Below the pieces are notes generated by a model. The model searched no databases. It was not told the DNA's origin and worked only from the letters and a program-made list of their open reading frames with translations. Shown in pieces: positions 18,462 to 27,459 of a DNA stretch of 55,000 nt (positions are counted from its first letter, which is position 1; each line of letters starts with the position of its first letter). The DNA comes from Prevotella sp. (lineage in GTDB: Bacteria; Bacteroidota; Bacteroidia; Bacteroidales; Bacteroidaceae): contig JAEAMQ010000030.1 in NCBI GenBank assembly GCA_016901395.1, positions 1 through 55,000 of the forward strand. Reading direction: 5' to 3'. Both the position numbers and the translations under genes were made by a program.

Positions 18462-18633
18462 ATCTTTCTTTTTTAGTTGATAGTCTGTTATGTCTCACGG
18501 GAGCGATATGGCGCACACTCGTATATGTAATGTAGACGTGCTAAAACACTAAATGTTGTGTGGGTTTAAAATAAATTAACTACCTCCGCGAGGATTTAAG
18601 ACCTCATGACAATCGTTTGCACATTTGGAAAGA

Positions 18634-20217
18634 TTATCGACTGAGTTCGATGTAATCCATGTCGGGCATCCAATGGGTGTCGTTGCTGAGCCTCACCTCG
18701 TTGTCGCCCGACTGCAGGGTCACCTCGATTTCGGCCGTGCCGTTGCCCGAGACGGTAAGGGTCTTGACGGGCTGCCCGTTGACGCTCACTGTGAACTGGC
18801 GGCTGTCGGCCGAGCGATAGGCCACGGCGAGCGTGTATCTTCCGCCGCGGGCTACGTTGACCTGTCGCCAGATGAGGCTGTTTTCGGCCGAGCATCCGAG
18901 CCACGAAGCCTTCAGGCCCGTGCTGCATTGGTCGTCGTATTCGTAGATTCCGGTTTTCCGCGCCTGGTTGTTCCACAGTTCCTGATAGGCGGGAATGTAG
19001 GCCGTCTCGGCCTCATAGCGTTTGCGGTCGAGACGATTTTCGCCAGTCAGCACATAGATGCGGCAACCATGCTGCGGCACGGTGACGCTCATCTTGCCGT
19101 CGGAGAATGTTCCCACCTCGCGTTGCATAAACACCGATCTCACCGATATGGTGCCCGAGAGGTCGATATTGCGGAAAGACAGCGTGGCGACAGCCTCACG
19201 ATCTTCGGGATTATAGAACGCCACGGCACGCTTCAGTCCGTGCACCGTATCCACATCCTTGACGAGGATGTAGCAGCCATCCGATTTTCCCACGAGGTAA
19301 GCCTGCTGGTGGGGCTGTGCCTGATGGAGTGCAATGAGTTCCGGATTCTTCAGCAGGTCGAGCGTCTGGGGCTTGATTGTCCCGAGATCGCAGCCGATGA
19401 GCAGCGGACTTTCCATCATGCACCACATGCCAAAATGGGTCATGTCTTCTTCGAGTGTCATCGACCGGCCCACCTCCAGCATGTCCATGTCGTTGTAATG
19501 ACCATCGGAGGCGTAGGCCGAGAGGTAGAGATTTTCTTTCAATATGCCTTTCACCGAGCGCCAGCTGTCACGGATGTCGTGGGTGGTGCGCCAGCTGTCG
19601 GCCACACCGCTCACCCAGGTGCCGGGATAGTTCCATCGGCACACGTTCATCCTCACGTCCTTGCGCCCCGTGGCATCGATGGCGCGGCGTATGGCGGTGT
19701 AGCGTTCCTGCTCGTCGAGGGCAAGGCTGTCGCGGTTTTGTCCGGCATTGCCACCACAGAAATCCACCTTGATAAAGTCGAAGCCGAGGTCTTTGAAGTA
19801 GAGGGTTGCGTCCTGTTGGTCGTGCTCGAAGAAGCCCACATTGTAGGAGAGTGTGTCCTTGTCGTAGTAGCTTCCGCACGTGCTGCGACCGGCATCCGAG
19901 TAGATTCCGGCTTTGAGTCCTTTGCTGTGGATGTAGTCTACGACCGGTTTCAGGCCGTTGGGAAAGCGGTGTGGATTGATTTTCAGGCATCCGTTGTCGT
20001 CGCGTCCGCCCTGAAAACCGTCATCTATATTAACAAAGGTATAGCCTGCGGCCTTCAGACCGGAACTGACCATGCAGTCGGCCTGATGCTCGATGAGTTT
20101 GTCGCTGATTTTTACGCGGTAGGTGTTCCAGGAGCTCCAGCCCATTGTCGGAGCGGTGGTCTGGCCTATGGCCGTTAATGGAAGGACGGCCAGAAGGGAG
20201 AGAAAAAGTTGTTTCAT
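18634..20217 (-). CDS. GH27 alpha-galactosidase with C-terminal carbohydrate-binding module
   Basis: The 527-residue secreted enzyme (signal peptide ending AIGQ, about residue 19) has a GH27 (beta/alpha)8 domain with the opening TMGWSSWN motif. The nucleophile is Asp152 (IKVDFCGG) and the acid/base is Asp214 in the SWRTTHD motif. A beta-sandwich domain follows from about 300, and a CBM35/CBM6-like module ends the protein (about 395-527, beginning RYEAETA and ending MDYIEL). It releases terminal alpha-galactose, and arabinopyranose-active members exist in the same family. I chose the start at 20217 from the signal peptide; the 45 extra upstream codons also run across the -7 box at 20256-20263. 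It is divergent from the carbohydrate esterase gene, and the pair may act on one substituted plant or host glycan. Confidence 0.93.
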   Translation of the reverse strand: MKQLFLSLLAVLPLTAIGQTTAPTMGWSSWNTYRVKISDKLIEHQADCMVSSGLKAAGYTFVNIDDGFQGGRDDNGCLKINPHRFPNGLKPVVDYIHSKGLKAGIYSDAGRSTCGSYYDKDTLSYNVGFFEHDQQDATLYFKDLGFDFIKVDFCGGNAGQNRDSLALDEQERYTAIRRAIDATGRKDVRMNVCRWNYPGTWVSGVADSWRTTHDIRDSWRSVKGILKENLYLSAYASDGHYNDMDMLEVGRSMTLEEDMTHFGMWCMMESPLLIGCDLGTIKPQTLDLLKNPELIALHQAQPHQQAYLVGKSDGCYILVKDVDTVHGLKRAVAFYNPEDREAVATLSFRNIDLSGTISVRSVFMQREVGTFSDGKMSVTVPQHGCRIYVLTGENRLDRKRYEAETAYIPAYQELWNNQARKTGIYEYDDQCSTGLKASWLGCSAENSLIWRQVNVARGGRYTLAVAYRSADSRQFTVSVNGQPVKTLTVSGNGTAEIEVTLQSGDNEVRLSNDTHWMPDMDYIELSR

Positions 20218-20255
20218 AAGTAGGTTGCAATCGTATGCGGTTGTCAAAACAGAGA

Positions 20256-20263
20256 CAAAATTA
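20256..20263 (-). promoter_or_regulatory. -7 box of the GH27 gene
   Basis: The minus strand reads TAATTTTG, matching TAnnTTTG, 39 bases before the chosen start. No clear -33 element. Confidence 0.5.
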
Positions 20264-20402
20264 GGTTTTTCCGCTGACACCCCAAGGATTTCGTAACCCG
20301 AAAAAATGGCAATCTCCTCTGATATCTGACTAAAAGGTTGCCGTATGTACACATTTCCAAATTATAGGAAAGAAACACCAATGGCCAAAAACCAAAATGA
20401 TG

Positions 20403-20410
20403 TAACTTTG
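20403..20410 (+). promoter_or_regulatory. -7 box of the carbohydrate esterase gene
   Basis: TAACTTTG followed by C is a full -7 match, 40 bases before the ATG at 20450. It lies inside the longer open frame, so translation must begin downstream of it. Confidence 0.62.
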
Positions 20411-20449
20411 CGGGCAGAGACAGAAACAAGAAAACATCAACTGAAACAA

Positions 20450-22507
20450 ATGAAAAAGATTACTATCCTGTTGTTTACCTTTATTATTACACTACAACTT
20501 TATGGACAGCAGAAGCCTGCCAGCGTGTTTATTTCGGCCGGACAGTCGAACGCAGACGGGCGTGCTTATATCGGCGAGGGACTGCCCGACTACATGAAGG
20601 GTGGCTACAACTTTCTGCATTTCGCCAATGTCACCTCGACGGAACACACCGATTTCTATCCCCGTGTGTTCAACTCGGCGAGCGAAGGCGGTCGGTTTGC
20701 GTTCAGCGATGTGGCCAACTATTGGATCGAGCAGGCCCTCAAAGCCGATTTTTACAGTGTGAAATGTGCTTACGGCGGTACCGCCATCGCCCTCGGCCAG
20801 ACGGTGGAGAAGCTGCCGTTCTGGAATGCAGGCACCGCCTATATTGACACGGCGCGCGCCTATCGCGGCACGGTGGGCAACGGAACATCACTCGCGAAGT
20901 CGCTCACCGAGGGCTTCAGGGTGCTCGCCGACAGCGTGCTCTCCCGACTGGCACAGGGCTATGATGTCAAGGCCATCATGTGGCATCAGGGCGAAAGCGA
21001 CCGCAAGGCAGGCTCTGCCTATTATGGAAACCTGAAAGATCTGATCAATTACCTACGCCAGGAGATTTACAAGGTGACGGGAGATGATGCCGATCTCGCC
21101 CTGCCTTTTATCATGGGTACCGTGTCTCATGGCTCAACCCAGTTTAACAGCACTGTGGAAAGCGCGCAATATCAGCTGGCCAAGGACATGGAAAACGTCT
21201 ATGTCATCGACCTGAGCGATGCCGGTCTGCGGTCGGACAAACTGCATTTCGATGCGGAATGGACCGAATATTTCGGCAAACGGGTGTACAATCAGTTGGT
21301 GGAAATAGGTGCCGTGGACGGCCAGAAGATTGAAATCGTGAAGCCCGACGGCGATGTTGTGACCGAGAAAGTAGACCTCAAGCCGGTCAATCACTGGAAT
21401 TTCGCCTCCTCAAACTGGAGTGAGGCGAGCGTGACGGCTATGCAATCCTACACCACACTGAACTCCGGCTATGGCTATCGCAATAAGACCGCCATGACCA
21501 ATGCAGGGCTGGCGTTCGGCGATTACGTTTTTCCCGAGACCCAAGGACTGCTGTTCACCGTCACCCGAGATAGTCGGCTGGGCCTCTATCCGGCCAAAAA
21601 CGCTATCTGTTTCGTGAGCAGTGAGGCCCGCGTTATCGTACCCGGCGTGAAGCCCGGACAGTTTATTTATGTGAAGGCCAGTACCGCGAAGGCCGGCACC
21701 CAGCGTGGCATCGTGGTGACAGGCAGTGCCAAAGCCAACCTCGATGTTATCGCGGGCGACACCACCTCGACCTCGACCGTGGAGAGTGTCTACTGGGTTC
21801 AGGACAGCTATACGACCCCCGTCGATGCCGAGTTCACCGCCTCGGGAGGTGTATGCTATCTCTATGAGATTATGGTGACAGACACCGACCCGCGCAACAA
21901 CATCCGCATGCTGAAGCCACTGGCTACACCCGCCACCGGCCTGACAACCTATTGCGCCACCAAAGACCTCGACTTCTCAACGGCAAAGACCGATTCTTTA
22001 GAGGCCTATAAAGCTACACTGTCGGCCGACGGCACCTCTGTGGTGCTCACCCGGGTGATGCAAGTGGCCAAAGGCGAGGCCGTATTGCTTCGCACGCTCA
22101 ACGGCGAGGCCACGGCCGCTCATGACTCTGTGCTCGTCACCGAGGGTCTGAGCTGCCTCGAAGACAATGCCCTGGTGGGGGTGTTGGATACCAAAACCAT
22201 TCAGCCCACGATGCTCGTCGATGGCGTGGAATATAGTCATCTCGTGCTGGATGAAGCCGGACAATTCGTGAAACTCACCGCCGAGACCACTCTGCAGGCC
22301 CGTGAAGCCTATCTCTCGCTGCCCACATCGCAACTCGGCAGTATCACGGAGTTGCCTCTTTTCTTCAGTCCTGCCACGACCGTCAGAGCCATGGCCCAGT
22401 CGGTTGACTCCTCCGACAGGGCCTTCTATAATATTGCCGGACAGCGTGTGACAAAGGATTATAAGGGATTGGTGGTTGTCAGCGGACAGAAACGGATAGT
22501 CAGATAA
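20450..22507 (+). CDS. sialate-O-acetylesterase-like carbohydrate esterase (SASA domain)
   Basis: This 685-residue secreted protein has a signal peptide from the chosen start (MKKITILLFTFIITLQLYGQ). An SGNH-type esterase domain spans about 20-285, with FISAGQSNADGR (nucleophile Ser), IMWHQGESDRK (block III) and DKLHFDAEW (catalytic His). This is the PF03629 family that includes CE6 acetyl-xylan esterases. A beta-sandwich region (about 310-480) and a C-terminal region follow, ending in the NIAGQRV...GLVVVSGQKRIVR type tail that many Prevotella secreted proteins carry and that resembles a weak secretion-sorting tail. Likely it removes acetyl groups from plant or host glycans. It pairs divergently with the GH27 gene. 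Confidence 0.85.
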   Translation: MKKITILLFTFIITLQLYGQQKPASVFISAGQSNADGRAYIGEGLPDYMKGGYNFLHFANVTSTEHTDFYPRVFNSASEGGRFAFSDVANYWIEQALKADFYSVKCAYGGTAIALGQTVEKLPFWNAGTAYIDTARAYRGTVGNGTSLAKSLTEGFRVLADSVLSRLAQGYDVKAIMWHQGESDRKAGSAYYGNLKDLINYLRQEIYKVTGDDADLALPFIMGTVSHGSTQFNSTVESAQYQLAKDMENVYVIDLSDAGLRSDKLHFDAEWTEYFGKRVYNQLVEIGAVDGQKIEIVKPDGDVVTEKVDLKPVNHWNFASSNWSEASVTAMQSYTTLNSGYGYRNKTAMTNAGLAFGDYVFPETQGLLFTVTRDSRLGLYPAKNAICFVSSEARVIVPGVKPGQFIYVKASTAKAGTQRGIVVTGSAKANLDVIAGDTTSTSTVESVYWVQDSYTTPVDAEFTASGGVCYLYEIMVTDTDPRNNIRMLKPLATPATGLTTYCATKDLDFSTAKTDSLEAYKATLSADGTSVVLTRVMQVAKGEAVLLRTLNGEATAAHDSVLVTEGLSCLEDNALVGVLDTKTIQPTMLVDGVEYSHLVLDEAGQFVKLTAETTLQAREAYLSLPTSQLGSITELPLFFSPATTVRAMAQSVDSSDRAFYNIAGQRVTKDYKGLVVVSGQKRIVR

Positions 22508-22606
22508 ACGCTCAAGCGTCTCCAGCCAGGGCTGGTTTCCAATTGATAAACCGCCCCTGTCTGAAGCCGACTTTGCTGTTTACAGCTTGCTTTCTTGCTT
22601 AAAGCT

Positions 22607-22945
22607 TTATTTCTCCTGTGTTGGTATGGTGGAATTTTTGGGATAGACATAGGGGAACGAGTCCATGCTGACCACGCGGCCCTTGCGGAATCCGATGAGC
22701 ACCACGTCGTAGTCGCCACTGATAGCCTTGTTTCTGTGGTATTCCCATTGCTCCAGTCCGTCCTCGGTGAAGCGACGAAAATTGGGCGACCCTTTCATGA
22801 TCTGGGTTACTTCCTGGTAGGTCTGGCCTTGGGAAATCTTGCTGAGCTGGGGTAGTGACGACCTGAAGCCGAGGGCTGCGCACGATGAGAGCACGATGGA
22901 GACCATGGTGGCCAATAGAAAATGAGGGATGAAATTCTTTCTCAT
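22607..22945 (-). CDS. small BamE/SmpA-like lipoprotein
   Basis: The 112-residue product has a lipoprotein signal (IVLSSC, Cys near residue 22). A compact domain follows in which LSKISQGQTYQEVTQIM and the later QWEYHR resemble the SmpA/OmlA (BamE) fold, a two-helix, three-strand module. In Proteobacteria BamE helps outer-membrane barrel assembly. In Bacteroidota many such small lipoproteins have no assigned role. It is a single gene, convergent with the esterase, with its own -7 box at 22979-22986. The assignment rests on fold likeness only. Confidence 0.7.
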   Translation of the reverse strand: MRKNFIPHFLLATMVSIVLSSCAALGFRSSLPQLSKISQGQTYQEVTQIMKGSPNFRRFTEDGLEQWEYHRNKAISGDYDVVLIGFRKGRVVSMDSFPYVYPKNSTIPTQEK

Positions 22946-22978
22946 GATATAAAATGAATTTGGATTAATAAGATGTTA

Positions 22979-22986
22979 CAAAGGTA
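22979..22986 (-). promoter_or_regulatory. -7 box of the BamE-like gene
   Basis: The minus strand reads TACCTTTG, a full -7 match, 34 bases before the start at 22945. Confidence 0.55.
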
Positions 22987-23108
22987 ATGGTTTTTCCACG
23001 GGGTAGGGGTAGGCTTTTCCCTACGTGTGGGTAGGGAATGGCCTATGGTGCAACGACGGTGGAAAATGGGGGTAGGGTTGGGGAGAGAAGGGACTTGGGG
23101 CAGCGGAA

Positions 23109-23768
23109 TTACGGCTGTCCGTCGGTCTGCGAAGGGGCCAGGGCAAAGAGAAACTGCTCTTCGTGATAGTTCATCTGGGCAATGTCGTAGCGGATGAAGC
23201 GGGCCAGCGACTTGATGACGCGGTAGCGGCTGAGGCCTGAGAGGCGCACGAGACGGTTGAGAGTCACGCCGGGATGCAGGCGCAGCGTATCGAGAAGCTG
23301 CGTCTCTTCCTCGGAGTAGGTCATGACAACGGTAGAGGCCTTGTCTTGTTTCCATATCTCTAAATGGATGGGCGAGGCCACGATGTTCTCGTCGTTCACC
23401 CGTACATAGGCTGTCTTCTTGCCCTTTTCGTCCACGGCACATACCGGTCTGCGGGTGGCACGGGGGATGGTGGCGATGACGATGGTGCGGCCTTCGGCCT
23501 GAAAAGTCTCAAAGGAGATGTCGGAGGCGGGCCGGCAACAAGTGGTGGCGGCTTTCTCCATCATGTAGATTTCCTCGTCGCTGCGCACCCCCGAGAGGTG
23601 CCCGTCGTCGCGCACGCCGATGAGCAAGCGTCCGCCATCGGTATTGGCAAAGGCCGATACCGAGCGTGCCAGCTTCACGGCATCCTGTATCCTGTATTTG
23701 AAATCCTGCTGTTGGTGCTCACCTTGTGCGATGAGTTCCTCTAAATATTGTAGTGCCTGATGGAGCAT
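23109..23768 (-). CDS. AlbA_2 (Schlafen-type) putative DNA-binding protein
   Basis: The 219-residue product has the AlbA_2 domain (about 18-130), shown by the family motif run from QQDFKYRI to AFANTDGGRLLIGVRDDG. A short winged-helix-like region follows (about 150-200; TLNRLVRLSGLSRYRVIKSL looks like a helix-turn-helix). Full-length relatives usually also carry an ATPase-like C-terminal domain, which is absent here. Such proteins are commonly labelled transcriptional regulators or RNA-acting, without a firm role. It lies upstream of the BamE-like gene on the same strand (163-base gap) and 40 bases downstream of the YitT-type gene, so it may be co-transcribed with the latter. Confidence 0.8.
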   Translation of the reverse strand: MLHQALQYLEELIAQGEHQQQDFKYRIQDAVKLARSVSAFANTDGGRLLIGVRDDGHLSGVRSDEEIYMMEKAATTCCRPASDISFETFQAEGRTIVIATIPRATRRPVCAVDEKGKKTAYVRVNDENIVASPIHLEIWKQDKASTVVMTYSEEETQLLDTLRLHPGVTLNRLVRLSGLSRYRVIKSLARFIRYDIAQMNYHEEQFLFALAPSQTDGQP

Positions 23769-23808
23769 TCCTGATAGCGTTTGTCAGCCCCTGTCGCTGT
23801 GGGGACTG

Positions 23809-24744
23809 TTAGTTATCGAGCACAACCTGTTGCTCGGGAGTAATCTGGTGGGAGCGGGAAGGGTGGGAATTTCTCACCTTGAACTTGTCGAAGCCCTCGC
23901 CGTAGACACCGATGACATTGGTCTGGGTGACGAAAGCCTTCGGGTCTATCTCGTTGATGATAGAGAAAATGACACTGCTCTCACGCCGTTTGGCCATGAT
24001 AAACAGCATCTTCACCTCGCGCCCGGTGTAAAAACCGTGGGCCTCGATGACCGTTGCGCCACGATGGGGGAACACGGCGATGCGTGCGGCAATCTCCTTG
24101 TAGCGGTCGGAGATGATGAAAAACTGTACGCTGCGGTGCATCTGCTGGACCACCTGGTCGATGCAAAAGCTCGTGATGAGCAGCACCACATAACCGTAGA
24201 TGACCTTCTCCCAGTCGTGGAACACGAGATAAGAGGAGGAGATGATGATGATATCGCAGATCATCACGACACGTCCGAGGGAGATGTCGCGATACTTATT
24301 GACGATGGCGGCGATGATATCCGTGCCGCCCGTAGAGCCGTGGAAGGAGAAACCGAGTCCGATGCCCGAGCCGCAGAAAATGGCTCCGATGATGCTGGCC
24401 ATGAAGGGTTGGTCGTGGAGAAGCTGTAGTCCGGCCGTGGATTTCTGCACAATGGTAGTCATGGCTGTAAGCACAAACACCGCATAGATGGTCTTGATGC
24501 AGAATTTGAAGCCGAGAATCTTCAGCGCAAAGAGCAGCAAGACGGCATTGATGGCGAAGTAGGAAAACTGAACGGGAATGCCCGTGCCCCAGAAGAGCAC
24601 GGAAGCGATACCCGGAACGCCACCGGTGGCAATGCTGTTGGGCAGCAGAAAGATATTCCAGCCAATACAGTAGGAAACCATGCCGATACCGATCATGATA
24701 TAATCGCGTATCTCATTGATTATCTTTTTCTTGTCGAATGTCAT
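23809..24744 (-). CDS. YitT-family membrane protein (DUF161/DUF2179)
   Basis: The 311-residue product has five to six membrane segments in the first 200 residues, with GIGMVSYCIGWNIFLLPNSIATGG and GIGLGFSFHGSTGGTDIIA motifs typical of the YitT family. A soluble DUF2179 domain (about 215-285) follows, with RGATVIEAHGFYTGREVKML. The transport function is not established; members are annotated as putative permeases. It is divergent from the phosphate transporter gene, with a shared 196-base promoter region. Confidence 0.88.
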   Translation of the reverse strand: MTFDKKKIINEIRDYIMIGIGMVSYCIGWNIFLLPNSIATGGVPGIASVLFWGTGIPVQFSYFAINAVLLLFALKILGFKFCIKTIYAVFVLTAMTTIVQKSTAGLQLLHDQPFMASIIGAIFCGSGIGLGFSFHGSTGGTDIIAAIVNKYRDISLGRVVMICDIIIISSSYLVFHDWEKVIYGYVVLLITSFCIDQVVQQMHRSVQFFIISDRYKEIAARIAVFPHRGATVIEAHGFYTGREVKMLFIMAKRRESSVIFSIINEIDPKAFVTQTNVIGVYGEGFDKFKVRNSHPSRSHQITPEQQVVLDN

Positions 24745-24780
24745 GTTACTTCTGTAGTTACATCACTTGAATTATACGGA

Positions 24781-24788
24781 CAAAGATA
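24781..24788 (-). promoter_or_regulatory. -7 box of the YitT-type gene
   Basis: The minus strand reads TATCTTTG, a full -7 match, 37 bases before the start at 24744. Confidence 0.58.
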
Positions 24789-24854
24789 CTGATTAATCTT
24801 GAAATATATCCCTTTTGCCAGAGTAAACTTCCTTTCGTAATACCTGTTTCCGTT

Positions 24855-24892
24855 GCAACAGGATTGTAACATGCTCGTAAACCTCATGTAAC
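24855..24892 (+). promoter_or_regulatory. Pho-box-like direct repeats upstream of pit
   Basis: Four pentamers lie at exact 11-base steps: GCAAC (24855), GTAAC (24866), GTAAA followed by C (24877) and GTAAC (24888). The last one ends 10 bases before the -7 box at 24903, so the array covers the -33 position. Direct repeats at 11-base spacing are how PhoB/OmpR-family dimers bind. Related arrays lie at 36667, 36716 and 45694. Confidence 0.72.
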
Positions 24893-24902
24893 ATGTTATA
24901 CT

Positions 24903-24910
24903 TACCTTTG
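24903..24910 (+). promoter_or_regulatory. -7 box of the phosphate transporter gene
   Basis: TACCTTTG followed by C is a full match to the -7 consensus. No TTTG occupies the -33 position, which is instead covered by the direct repeats, as expected for an activator-dependent promoter. The box lies inside the longer open frame and supports the start at 24941. Confidence 0.7.
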
Positions 24911-24940
24911 CGGCGAATTAATTACGGATATCTCTTTTAT

Positions 24941-27187
24941 ATGAGCACCATTTATTTATGTATTGTCATTTTTCTGCTTTGTTTAGCAGTTTTTGACCTC
25001 TTTGTGGGTGTAAGCAATGACGCTGTGAACTTTCTCCAGTCGGCCGTGGGCGCAAAGGTTGCCCATTTCCGCACCGTACTCATCATTGCCTCTTGCGGTG
25101 TGGCCGTCGGAGCAGTGATGTCTTCGGGAATGATGGACGTGGCGCGGCATGGCATCCTTATGCCTGTTCACTACTCGTTTGAGGAAGTCATGACCATTTT
25201 CTTAGCCGTCATGGTTACTGATGTGCTGATTCTCGATGTGTTCAACACGCTTGGCATGCCGACCTCTACCACCGTTTCGCTGGTGTTTGAGTTGTTGGGC
25301 GGCACATTTATTCTGGCTACTGTCAAGACGTTGAGCGACAACGGTCTCGACTATGGCGACCTGCTCAACAGCAGCCAGGCCCTGAAAACCATCTTCGCCA
25401 TCTTCGTCAGCGTAGCCATTGCGTTCTTCTTTGGCGTTATCGTGATGTGGATTTCGCGCGTGATATTCACCTTCAATTACAAGAAACACAGCCGCTATTC
25501 CATCGCAATCTTCGGTGGTATTGCCTTTACGGCATTGGCTTACTTCATCTTCCTCAAGGGTTTGGGCAAGAGTCCATATATTCCGGCTTCCACCCGCGAC
25601 TATATTCAGGCCAATACCGACATGTTGCTCATTTATACATTCGTCATCTCGACGGTGTTGATGGAAGTGCTTCACCTCATTCGTGTCAACATCTTCAAGC
25701 TCGTGGTGCTCATGGGAACCTTTGCATTGGCAATGGCATTTGCAGGCAACGACTTGGTGAACTTCATCGGTGTGCCTCTCGCCGGTCTCGACTCCTATCA
25801 GGATTTCATGGCCAATGGCAATGGTGCCTCTCCGTCTGAGTTTATGATGTCTTCACTGATGGAGAGTGCCAAGACACCTCCTTTCTTCCTCTTGGGTGCC
25901 GGTGTGGTGATGATTATCGCCATGGCTACATCCAAGAAGGCTCAGAATGTAATCAAGACTTCGGTTGATTTGAGTCGTCAGGACGAGGGCGATGAGATGT
26001 TTGGTTCGTCGAGTGCTGCCCGAAGCATCGTGCGTTTCACGCAGAATGGAGGCTCATGGTTTGAGCAGGTTGTTCCTATCGGAGTGCAAAATTGGATAAA
26101 CGGTAGATTTAATAAGAGCGAGGCTATCATAGACGAGGGAGCGGCATTCGACGTAGTTCGCGCTTCGGTCAACCTCGTGTTGGCTGCTATGCTCATTACC
26201 ATCGGTACCAATTATAAGCTCCCCCTGTCTACCACTTATGTAACATTCATGGTGGCCATGGGTTCAAGTTTGGCTGATGCGGCATGGAGTCGTGAGAGCG
26301 CAGTGTTCCGTGTGACGGGTGTGCTGAGTGTGATTGGTGGCTGGTTTATCACTGCCGGTGTGGCATTCATCGCCTGTGCCGTGGTGTGTCTGGCCATGTT
26401 CTATGGTGGCATTGTTGTTCAGGCTTTGGCCATGGGCCTTGTGGTCTTCTCACTGATTCGCTCTAATCGTAATTTTGCCAAGAAGGTAGCCAGTGAGAGT
26501 AAGACCAGTATCTTCAATCTGATGATGCGCACACGTGACCCCGAATTGGTATGGGACATGCTGCGCAGACATGTCAGCAAGACCCAGAGTTTTGTCAATC
26601 ACTTTGCACAAACAGAGTTCAACCGTATTGCTGATGGGTTTGCCAATCAGGACGTGAGGGCCTTACGGCGCAGCCTGAAAGAGCTTCGCAACGAACAGGG
26701 CGAACTGAAAAAATACCGTCGTCAGGAGCTTCTCGGTCTCAAACGATCGCCGGTAGAGATTGCGATTGAGCGCAATACATGGTTCCATCTCGGTGCCAAC
26801 TCCGACCAGCAGTTCATCTACTGTCTGCGTCGTATGCTCGACCCAATCAAGGAACATGTAGACAACAACTTCAATCCGCTACCTGCAGAGTATGCCCAGG
26901 AGTTTGAATCTGTGCGCCGTAAGATCAATGACCTGATGCAGATGGCACAGAACAACATCGACACCAACAACTATGAGGATTATCGTAACATCCTCGCTGA
27001 GGCCGATGCCTGCAAGGACGAACTGAGTCTGATACGCAAACGTCACATCGACCGCATCCAGCAGACGGAGAACAACAAGATGTTGCAGGTGTCGTTGGTG
27101 TATCTCAACTTCTTGCAGGAGAGCCAGGAGTTCTTGAGTATCATGCGTCATCAGCTCCGTGCAGCTAAGAAATTCATGGAGAATTAA
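24941..27187 (+). CDS. pit: inorganic phosphate transporter, PiT family, with PhoU-like C-terminal region
   Basis: A 748-residue membrane protein. I chose the ATG at 24941 because the -7 box lies at 24903. The N-terminal half has the duplicated PiT signatures: GVSNDAVNFLQSAVGAK and FAGNDLVNFIGVPLAG, with the paired STTVSLVFELLGG and LPLSTTYVTFMVAMG segments, over roughly ten membrane spans. From about residue 530 the protein is soluble and helical and resembles PhoU (for example the run from FNRIADGF to LRRSLKELRNEQ). It should import phosphate by cation symport, with the tail perhaps sensing or gating. The upstream 11-base GTAAC repeats suggest induction when phosphate is scarce. A terminator follows. 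Confidence 0.93.
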   Translation: MSTIYLCIVIFLLCLAVFDLFVGVSNDAVNFLQSAVGAKVAHFRTVLIIASCGVAVGAVMSSGMMDVARHGILMPVHYSFEEVMTIFLAVMVTDVLILDVFNTLGMPTSTTVSLVFELLGGTFILATVKTLSDNGLDYGDLLNSSQALKTIFAIFVSVAIAFFFGVIVMWISRVIFTFNYKKHSRYSIAIFGGIAFTALAYFIFLKGLGKSPYIPASTRDYIQANTDMLLIYTFVISTVLMEVLHLIRVNIFKLVVLMGTFALAMAFAGNDLVNFIGVPLAGLDSYQDFMANGNGASPSEFMMSSLMESAKTPPFFLLGAGVVMIIAMATSKKAQNVIKTSVDLSRQDEGDEMFGSSSAARSIVRFTQNGGSWFEQVVPIGVQNWINGRFNKSEAIIDEGAAFDVVRASVNLVLAAMLITIGTNYKLPLSTTYVTFMVAMGSSLADAAWSRESAVFRVTGVLSVIGGWFITAGVAFIACAVVCLAMFYGGIVVQALAMGLVVFSLIRSNRNFAKKVASESKTSIFNLMMRTRDPELVWDMLRRHVSKTQSFVNHFAQTEFNRIADGFANQDVRALRRSLKELRNEQGELKKYRRQELLGLKRSPVEIAIERNTWFHLGANSDQQFIYCLRRMLDPIKEHVDNNFNPLPAEYAQEFESVRRKINDLMQMAQNNIDTNNYEDYRNILAEADACKDELSLIRKRHIDRIQQTENNKMLQVSLVYLNFLQESQEFLSIMRHQLRAAKKFMEN

Positions 27188-27246
27188 GGATAACAGCCCG
27201 TCCGGTGATAGTGTGGGCCGGATGGAAATAAGCTTCACGTGATTGT

Positions 27247-27287
27247 GACCTCATCTTTGTCTTGACCGACAGGGATGAGGTCTTTTT
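27247..27287 (+). terminator. rho-independent terminator of pit
   Basis: GACCTCATC pairs with GATGAGGTC around an 18-base loop and runs into TTTTT, 60 bases after the stop. Confidence 0.88.
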
Positions 27288-27424
27288 CATGTGTAGACAG
27301 AGGATGCAGACGGAATGATAGGTTGTGCTATTGCTGATTTTACATAGGAACGTTGAAACGGTTTTCTCGCAGCTTTGTAACTTATTCTTCAAGCCAATGC
27401 AAATACGGCGTAATCTAATCGCGG

Positions 27425-27432
27425 TAACTTTG
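27425..27432 (+). promoter_or_regulatory. -7 box of the TonB receptor-phosphatase operon
   Basis: TAACTTTG followed by C, 28 bases before the ATG. Upstream, at 27377, 27388, 27399 and 27410, weak 11-base-spaced pentamers (GTAAC, TTCAA, GCAAA, GTAAT) may be a poor Pho-box-like array. Only the first and last fit well. Confidence 0.55.
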
Positions 27433-27459
27433 CACACGTTCAAAAATCAGTTTTTATAA

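Noticed and set aside
18625..20178. 517-residue open frame on the plus strand
   Set aside because: Shadow of the GH27 gene on the opposite strand, with no recognisable domain.
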